DNA from: Frigoribacterium sp. VKM Ac-2836
Lineage (GTDB): Bacteria > Actinomycetota > Actinomycetes > Actinomycetales > Microbacteriaceae
Length of the DNA: 64,000 bases
Assembly: GCF_013248995.1 (NCBI RefSeq)
Contig: NZ_JABRPK010000002.1
Coordinates: forward strand, 1 to 64,000
Direction of reading: 5' to 3'
Below are positions 59,352 to 64,000 of this stretch, one piece after another; the stretch's first letter is position 1; the number at the start of each line of letters is the position of its first letter. The notes beneath the pieces are model-generated. The model was given only the letters and a program-made list of their open reading frames with translations. It ran no database searches and was not told the origin of the DNA. Position numbers and translations under genes: made by a program.

Positions 59352-60298
59352 CCGATCAGCGACACGCAGGGCACCACGCCGTCCCGGCCCGACACCGGCG
59401 GGCCCAGCGGTTGACGCTCGCGGCTGTCGTCGCGGTGGTCGCCGGTGTCGTCGCGTACGGCATCCCGGCCAACGCGGCCTACGCCCTTCCCGACCTGCCG
59501 GCGAAAGACGTGGACGCCTGGACGATGCCCCTCGACCGGTACGTGCCGGTCGGCGAGAGCTCGTCGAGCTACGCCCTGCTCCTCGCCACCCAGCCGTGCA
59601 TGCTCGAGGCTGGCTACGACGAGTACGCGGTGCCGTGGCGCGACGTCGAGGCCGCCGACCGGGCGGGTGAGCTGTCGACGAACGGCTCGCTGCGCCTGCG
59701 GGCCTTCGACCTGGCGACCGCCGAGACCCGCGGCTACCACGCCGCCTCGGTGATCGACGCCGGGGCCGCGGCCTGGTCGACGTGGTCGACGCAGACGTGG
59801 ACCGCCGAGAAGTCCGACCGCCAGACCACCTGCGTGCGTCGGGCCCGAGAGACCGTTCCGTCCTTGGACGACTACTCCAACCGAGCCCAATCGCTCGTGC
59901 GTCTGAACAACGCGGCGTTCGAGGGTGCTCGCCACGACCCCTCGGTGACCGCCACCTGGGCCGACTGGCGCTCCTGCATGCAGGCCGCCCGGGTCGGCGA
60001 CGTGGCGGACGACCCCTCGGGGATGCCGACCGCCGAGATGGTCGACCGGTTCCAGACGCTCGATTCGAGCACGTCGCCGACCGACGACGAGATCGCCGTC
60101 GCGACGGCCGACGCCCGCTGCCGGGAGTCCTCCGGCTACCGCGACGTCCTCTACGAGGCCGAATGGCAGCGGCAGCTCACCGTGCCGCACGACGACGGCG
60201 AGATGCTCGCGCAGATCGACACCGAGGCCCTGGCAGCCGACAACGCGGCGATCCAACGCGTGCTGGCCGACCTCACGCCGCCTCGGCCGACGACGTGA
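59348..60298 (+). CDS. membrane-anchored or secreted protein of the two-component operon
   Basis: 316 aa from ATG 59348, overlapping the previous stop. A basic N-terminus precedes one hydrophobic helix (LTLAAVVAVVAGVVAYGI), then an all-helical external part with four to five Cys residues (QPCMLEAGYDEYAV, TTCVRRA, RSCMQAA, ARCRESS) that may form disulfides. The pattern C-M-x-x-A/G recurs in proteins of unknown role next to actinobacterial two-component systems. A sensory partner role is inferred. Confidence 0.75.
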   Translation: MTDQRHAGHHAVPARHRRAQRLTLAAVVAVVAGVVAYGIPANAAYALPDLPAKDVDAWTMPLDRYVPVGESSSSYALLLATQPCMLEAGYDEYAVPWRDVEAADRAGELSTNGSLRLRAFDLATAETRGYHAASVIDAGAAAWSTWSTQTWTAEKSDRQTTCVRRARETVPSLDDYSNRAQSLVRLNNAAFEGARHDPSVTATWADWRSCMQAARVGDVADDPSGMPTAEMVDRFQTLDSSTSPTDDEIAVATADARCRESSGYRDVLYEAEWQRQLTVPHDDGEMLAQIDTEALAADNAAIQRVLADLTPPRPTT

Positions 60299-60346
60299 CG
60301 GCGCCGGGCCCTCGTTGAGGGGACTGGAAAACCGGTCGACCAGTAT

Positions 60347-61024
60347 CTAACCTGGGTTCGCAGAGGAAACGTCGGGGGACGGGGGTACGTCCGACGGCCT
60401 GATCAGCGGGGGCAACGAGCTGATCAGGCCGTCGCGCCCGGGGGCCACCACGGTCGGCAGCACGAAGGCCCACATGTCACGCAGCCGGTCGAACAGGTCG
60501 GCCCGGCCGGTGAGGGCCTGCGACACGATGTGTACGCCGGCGTACGACCCGACGACGAACCGGGCGACGCTTTCGACGTCGGTGTCGACACGGAAGTCCC
60601 CGTCGGCCACGGCGCGATCGACGAGACCAGAGATCTGGGCCTGCCAGTCCCGATACGGGTGCTCGACCCGGAGGTCGCGGCTCGGCGACTGCGTGGTCAA
60701 CCGGATGCCGGCCGTCACGAGCACCTCGGTGGTCAGCTGCGTGGCGAGCGAGGCACACGAGAGCATGAGCGCCTCGGCACCACTGCCCGCCGTCTCGGAC
60801 ACCTGATCGGCGTAGGCCCGAGAGAGCGCGTGTTGCTCGGCGATCACGGCATTGGCGAGGTCGGCCTTCGAGCGGAAGTGGAAGTACAGCGCACCCTTGG
60901 TCACCTTCGCGGTCTCGGCGACGAGATCGAGCGAAGCCTCACTGTAGCCGTGCTCGTCGAAGACGACGGCGGCGCCTCGGATGATGGCGGCACGGGTCGC
61001 CTGGGCGCGTTTCTGCTGGGGCAT
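60347..61024 (-). CDS. TetR-family regulator of the ScbR/ArpA (autoregulator receptor-like) type
   Basis: 225 aa from ATG 61024 with GGAGAA upstream. The N-terminal HTH (RAAIIRGAAVVFDEHGYSEA, then VTKGALYFHFRSKADLANAV) closely follows gamma-butyrolactone receptor-type TetR proteins. The C-terminal ligand domain is less conserved. No butyrolactone synthase is in view. It may repress itself through the upstream direct repeats. Confidence 0.85.
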   Translation of the reverse strand: MPQQKRAQATRAAIIRGAAVVFDEHGYSEASLDLVAETAKVTKGALYFHFRSKADLANAVIAEQHALSRAYADQVSETAGSGAEALMLSCASLATQLTTEVLVTAGIRLTTQSPSRDLRVEHPYRDWQAQISGLVDRAVADGDFRVDTDVESVARFVVGSYAGVHIVSQALTGRADLFDRLRDMWAFVLPTVVAPGRDGLISSLPPLIRPSDVPPSPDVSSANPG

Positions 61025-61134
61025 CGGGTGGGTTTCTCCTGCGGGTCGCCGCGGCGCCCTGAGAGGCACCGCGCGGCCGCCCCCCGCCGGCCGTTGCACA
61101 CGTTACCGGGGCCACCTGCACCCCCCTGACAACC

Positions 61135-61169
61135 TTCGGGGTACGTGTGGCGAAGCGTTTCGGGGTACG
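61135..61169. promoter_or_regulatory. direct repeats upstream of the ScbR-like gene
   Basis: TTCGGGGTACG occurs at 61135-61145 and again at 61159-61169, 24 bp apart. ACCGACCGGT follows the second copy, a sequence like part of autoregulator-response elements. A minus-strand -35-like TTGTCA lies at 61132-61127. Confidence 0.45.
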
Positions 61170-61199
61170 ACCGACCGGTCCGCCCGCCCCCCAGGTCCG

Positions 61200-61261
61200 G
61201 TCGAGATGTCACGACCTGCCGCTCAGGTTAGAACCCGAGCGGCACGTCGTGACATCTCGAC
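61200..61261. repeat. palindromic element, family A, copy 3 (overlaps a gene end)
   Basis: Arms 61200-61224 and 61237-61261 pair with one mismatch. They differ from copy 1 mainly in the loop. The stop codon and last 17 or so codons of the transporter gene at 61209-62195 lie inside it. Confidence 0.88.
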
Positions 61262-62195
61262 CCGCAGCCGGGTGGGGAGGCGCGGGCGGGGCGACCAGCG
61301 CCTCCTCGGGGCCGCCGTCCCCGACGCCGGCCCTGGGCACGCGGCTGGCGTAGAGCACCCCGCCGACCACCGCGACCCCGGCGACGAGCTCGACCAGGTC
61401 GGGCACCTCGCCGAACGCCAGCCAGGAGGCCAGCACGCCGACCACGGGCACCAGCATCGAGAACGGGGCGACGGTCGCCGAGGGGTAGACCGAGAGCAGG
61501 CGCGTCCAGATGCCGTAGCCGACGACCGAGGCGATCAGCACGAGGTAGAGCAGGCAGAGCACCGACGGCAACGCCTCGAGCGTGAACACCGTGCCGAGGC
61601 TCTCGCCGATGCGCTCGGGGCCCTCGACGACGAACGACAGCGCGAGCATCGGCACCGGAGCGACGATCGACATCCACAACGTCAGGTGCATCGGGTTCGG
61701 CGGCGCGGCCCGTCGGACGGCCACGTTGCCGACCGCCCAGCCGAGCGCACCGCACAGGGTCAGCACGACGGGCAGCAGCGCGGCGACCTGCGACCGGTGA
61801 CCCGCGATGACGACGAGACCCACGACGGCGATGCCGATGCCGATCGCCTGCCGACGGGTGATGCGCTCGCGCAGCCAGAACCCGGCGATGACGACGGTGA
61901 ATGGAGCCGAGGCCTGCAGCACGAGCGAGGCGAGGCCCGAGGGCATGCCGGCCGCGATGCCGAGGTAGAGGAACGCGAATTGCAGCATGCCGAGGGTGGC
62001 CCCCACGAGCAGGAGGCGCGGCCACGGGATCGCCGGACGCGGCACCAGCAGCACGGTCGGCACCGCGAGCAACGTGAAGCGGAGGGCCACGAGCAAGAAG
62101 GGCGGGAAGTGCTCGAGGGCGATCGCCGTCACGGGGAAGTTGATGCCCCAACAGACGGCGACGACGAGGGCGAGGAGGCGGTCGCGGACGGTCAC
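61209..62195 (-). CDS. EamA-family (DMT) transporter
   Basis: 328 aa from GTG 62195; CACGAT 6 nt upstream supports this over ATG 62252. Ten hydrophobic helices in two EamA repeats (ALVVAVCWGINFPVTAIALE; GALGWAVGNVAVRRAAPPNP). It probably exports small metabolites such as amino acids. The C-terminal tail GRDVTTCRSGSNLSGRS is encoded by the palindromic element, which supplies the stop codon. Divergent from a LysR regulator, which may control it. Confidence 0.87.
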   Translation of the reverse strand: MTVRDRLLALVVAVCWGINFPVTAIALEHFPPFLLVALRFTLLAVPTVLLVPRPAIPWPRLLLVGATLGMLQFAFLYLGIAAGMPSGLASLVLQASAPFTVVIAGFWLRERITRRQAIGIGIAVVGLVVIAGHRSQVAALLPVVLTLCGALGWAVGNVAVRRAAPPNPMHLTLWMSIVAPVPMLALSFVVEGPERIGESLGTVFTLEALPSVLCLLYLVLIASVVGYGIWTRLLSVYPSATVAPFSMLVPVVGVLASWLAFGEVPDLVELVAGVAVVGGVLYASRVPRAGVGDGGPEEALVAPPAPPHPAAGRDVTTCRSGSNLSGRS

Positions 62196-62254
62196 CGGTC
62201 CATCGTGGCGCGGGCGACCGTTCAGGACCAGCGCAGATCGCTGCCTGGTCATTG

Positions 62255-62260
62255 TAGGCT
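62255..62260 (+). promoter_or_regulatory. leaderless -10 (TAGGCT)
   Basis: Ends 6 nt before ATG 62267. Confidence 0.5.
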
Positions 62261-62266
62261 GCCTTC

Positions 62267-63211
62267 ATGGACGTGACCCACCTCGACCTGCTGCGCGAAC
62301 TGGCCGACCGAGGCAGCGTCACCGCGGTGGCCGACGCGACCCATCGATCGCCCAGTGCCGTCTCTCAGCAGCTCAAGACCCTGCAGCGTCAGCTCGGGGT
62401 GGAACTCGTGCGACGGGTCGGGCGGGGTGTCGAGCTGACCGAGGCCGGTCGGGCACTGGCGCGGGCCTCGATCGGCGTCGCGACGGCGGTGGCCGAGGCC
62501 GAGGCCGCGTTCGAGGCCGTCCGGGGCGGCACCGGCGGTGTCGTCCGCGTGTCGATGTTCGCCTCGGCGGCCGAGCTGCTGCTGCCCGGGTTGCTGCATC
62601 GGATGCGGTCGCACCCGGGCATCGAGCTCGACGTCGCCGACCGGGACGTCTCGGAAGACGAATTCGCCCCCCTCACGGCGGACTTCGACCTCGTGCTGGC
62701 CCACCGGTCGGACGGCGTGCTGCCACCGGGCCGGGGGGCGGTCGCGGTCGTGTCGCTGCTGCGCGAACCACTCGAGGTCGCGCTGTCGCTCGACCACCGC
62801 CTCGCCGACCGCCCGCGTGTGACGATCGACGACGTCATCGGCGAGCGCTGGATCGGCGTGCCCGAGGGCTACCCGATCGACCGCGTGCTGGTGTCGATGG
62901 CTCTGCAGTCGGGAGTGGCACCCGAGGTCGTCCACCGCACCGTGCACCTGCCCCTGATCGAGAACCTCGTGGCGGCCGGCCACGGGGTCGCCCTCGTCCC
63001 GCGCCACACCTCGGCCTCGCGCGCGCCCGGCAGGTTCCACCTGGCGACGCTCGAGAACGTGCGGGCCGGGCGGCACCTCGAGGCCTTGATGCGACCCGAT
63101 CGAGCCGCTCGCCCGGCCGTCCGCACCGTGGTCGACGAGATCCGGGCCGAGGCCGCCTCGATCCAGGTGCACGACGACCCAGCAGGCCCGACGACGGGCG
63201 AGTTCAGCTGA
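62267..63211 (+). CDS. LysR-family transcriptional regulator
   Basis: 314 aa. N-terminal winged HTH: LDLLRELADRGSVTAVADAT and SPSAVSQQLKTLQRQLGVEL. The effector-binding domain follows (VVRVSMFASAAELLLPGLLH ... GHGVALVPRH). It most likely regulates the divergent EamA exporter, 71 bp away. Confidence 0.92.
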   Translation: MDVTHLDLLRELADRGSVTAVADATHRSPSAVSQQLKTLQRQLGVELVRRVGRGVELTEAGRALARASIGVATAVAEAEAAFEAVRGGTGGVVRVSMFASAAELLLPGLLHRMRSHPGIELDVADRDVSEDEFAPLTADFDLVLAHRSDGVLPPGRGAVAVVSLLREPLEVALSLDHRLADRPRVTIDDVIGERWIGVPEGYPIDRVLVSMALQSGVAPEVVHRTVHLPLIENLVAAGHGVALVPRHTSASRAPGRFHLATLENVRAGRHLEALMRPDRAARPAVRTVVDEIRAEAASIQVHDDPAGPTTGEFS

Positions 63212-63280
63212 GACGGGCCGGTGCGGACGCCCGGAACCGCCGAACACGCCCGCCTCACGGCCCCTGCCGCCCAGCAGCCG

Positions 63281-64000
63281 TCAGCGGACGCCCTTCGTCG
63301 CGAGGAAGACCACGGGGTCGGTCGCGACGCTGCCCTGCCGCACCTCGAGGTGCAGGTGGCAGCCGGTCGAGCCGCCCGAGGTGCCGACGCCTGCGACGTT
63401 CTGACCGGCCTGGACCTGCTGGCCGACCGAGACGTAGATGCCGTTGCGTTCCATGTGGGCGTAGGCGCTGCTGACCCCGCCGCCGTGGTCGACGACGATG
63501 AGGTTGCCGTAGCCGCTCGAGGGCCCGGCGTAGCTGACCCGGCCGGCCGAGACCGAGTAGATCGGCGTTCCGCAGGCTGCTCCGAAGTCGGCACCGGCGT
63601 GCAGCCGACGGTCGCCGCTGATGGGGTGGATGCGGTAGCCGTAGGCCTGGTACGAGCTGTATGAGCGGATGGCGGCGACCCAGCCGGTGCCGGGGTCGGG
63701 CACCGTGACGCCCGGGCCGGGCCCCCCGGTGCCGGGTGCCACGGGGCCCGTGCCCCCACCGACGGCCGGTGCGGGGCGCGCTGCGGCAGCGGCGGCGGCC
63801 GCAGCGGCCGCTTGCGCCTGGGCGTAGGCCTGCTCGAGCGTCATGCGGTCGTCCTCGAGCAGGGCGACCTGGGCGGCGAGCGTGGCTTTCTCGTCGTCGA
63901 CGGCTGCGAGGTCGGCCTCGGCCGTCACACTGGCGGCGGCCGCCTCGTCGAGAGCGGTCTGCGCGTCGGCCGCCAGCCGGTCGCGCTCGGTGAGCGCGAC
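63281..64000 (-). CDS. M23-family peptidoglycan peptidase (5' end beyond the window)
   Basis: 240 codons are visible; the frame stays open at the right edge. The visible N-part is a coiled coil (LAAVDDEKATLAAQVALLED) and a Pro/Gly-rich linker. The LytM domain carries the zinc motifs: HAGADFG (HxxxD), VDHGGG and the HLHLEVR (HxH) end. It cuts peptide cross-bridges in peptidoglycan, or acts as a degenerate activator, outside the cell. The signal peptide must lie beyond 64000. Confidence 0.9.
   Translation of the reverse strand, partial: VALTERDRLAADAQTALDEAAAASVTAEADLAAVDDEKATLAAQVALLEDDRMTLEQAYAQAQAAAAAAAAAAARPAPAVGGGTGPVAPGTGGPGPGVTVPDPGTGWVAAIRSYSSYQAYGYRIHPISGDRRLHAGADFGAACGTPIYSVSAGRVSYAGPSSGYGNLIVVDHGGGVSSAYAHMERNGIYVSVGQQVQAGQNVAGVGTSGGSTGCHLHLEVRQGSVATDPVVFLATKGVR

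Noticed and set aside
845-62022. The 9-mer as a FtsK-orienting (KOPS) or Chi-like signal
   Set aside because: The two orientations occur about equally and alternate, whereas such signals are strongly strand-biased over tens of kilobases. A biased arm elsewhere cannot be excluded.
63215-63265. Hairpin between the LysR and M23 genes like the one at 13616
   Set aside because: The segments share words with it (GGTGCGG, GCCCG) but do not pair into a continuous stem.
1-64000. Insertion sequences or prophage genes
   Set aside because: No transposase, integrase, phage structural or terminase motif was seen in either strand.

Overview
The window is very GC-rich, densely coded and strongly biased to G/C at codon third positions. 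Gene content (an actinobacterial class A PBP, type VII-secretion-type effector genes, an Asp23/Gls24 locus, a ScbR-like TetR regulator, DtxR boxes) points to an actinobacterium, probably Microbacteriaceae of the Frigoribacterium/Curtobacterium kind; the genus is a guess. Many genes have a TAnnnT hexamer 6-7 nt before the start codon, which suggests frequent leaderless transcription.

Layout. 1-5.1 kb: the end of an unknown gene, a small hypothetical gene, a membrane-anchored serine hydrolase and a two-component system. 5.2-13.6 kb: housekeeping genes (NIPSNAP-like protein, TauE/SafE exporter, RlmC, class A PBP, lipoprotein, GH13 enzyme, two small membrane proteins). 13.7-17.7 kb and 23.5-27.7 kb: two complete siderophore/iron ABC importers, each controlled from a good DtxR/IdeR box. 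Between them lie a small membrane protein, an alpha/beta hydrolase fused to a gluconate-dehydrogenase-subunit-3-like domain coupled to a GMC oxidoreductase, a lipoprotein and a DUF2809 protein. 27.8-33.1 kb: a frameshifted class A beta-lactamase gene and a PotDBCA-like ABC importer. 33.2-35.8 kb: small genes, a glutaminase, an SRPBCC protein and the 3' remnant of an hsp20 gene. 35.8-42.2 kb: an accessory operon of DUF6177-like, hypothetical, WXG100-like, 716-aa TNT (NADase) polymorphic toxin and five tandem paralogous small genes that I infer to be an immunity array. 42.3 kb: tRNA-Gly(CCC). 42.5-46.7 kb: divergent Asp23/Gls24 envelope-stress operons with a sigma factor. 46.8-64 kb: quinone oxidoreductase, dCTP deaminase, AraC regulator, aldo/keto reductase, TspO-like and DUF3817 proteins, an atypical SDR, an AA10 polysaccharide monooxygenase, a Moco oxidoreductase with its flavin reductase partner, superoxide dismutase, a second two-component system with a secreted protein, a ScbR-like regulator, a DMT exporter, a LysR regulator and an M23 peptidase that runs off the right edge.

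Two sequence-level phenomena run through the whole window. First, a 9-mer GGAGGCGCG/CGCGCCTCC occurs about 60 times by hand count, inside genes, in spacers, in hairpin arms and as ribosome-binding sites. Second, there are many about 60-bp nested palindromes of several related families. Most sit at gene ends, but one interrupts an ABC ATPase gene in frame, one forms the N-terminus of a DUF2809 gene and one forms the C-terminus of a transporter gene, like the Rickettsia palindromic elements.
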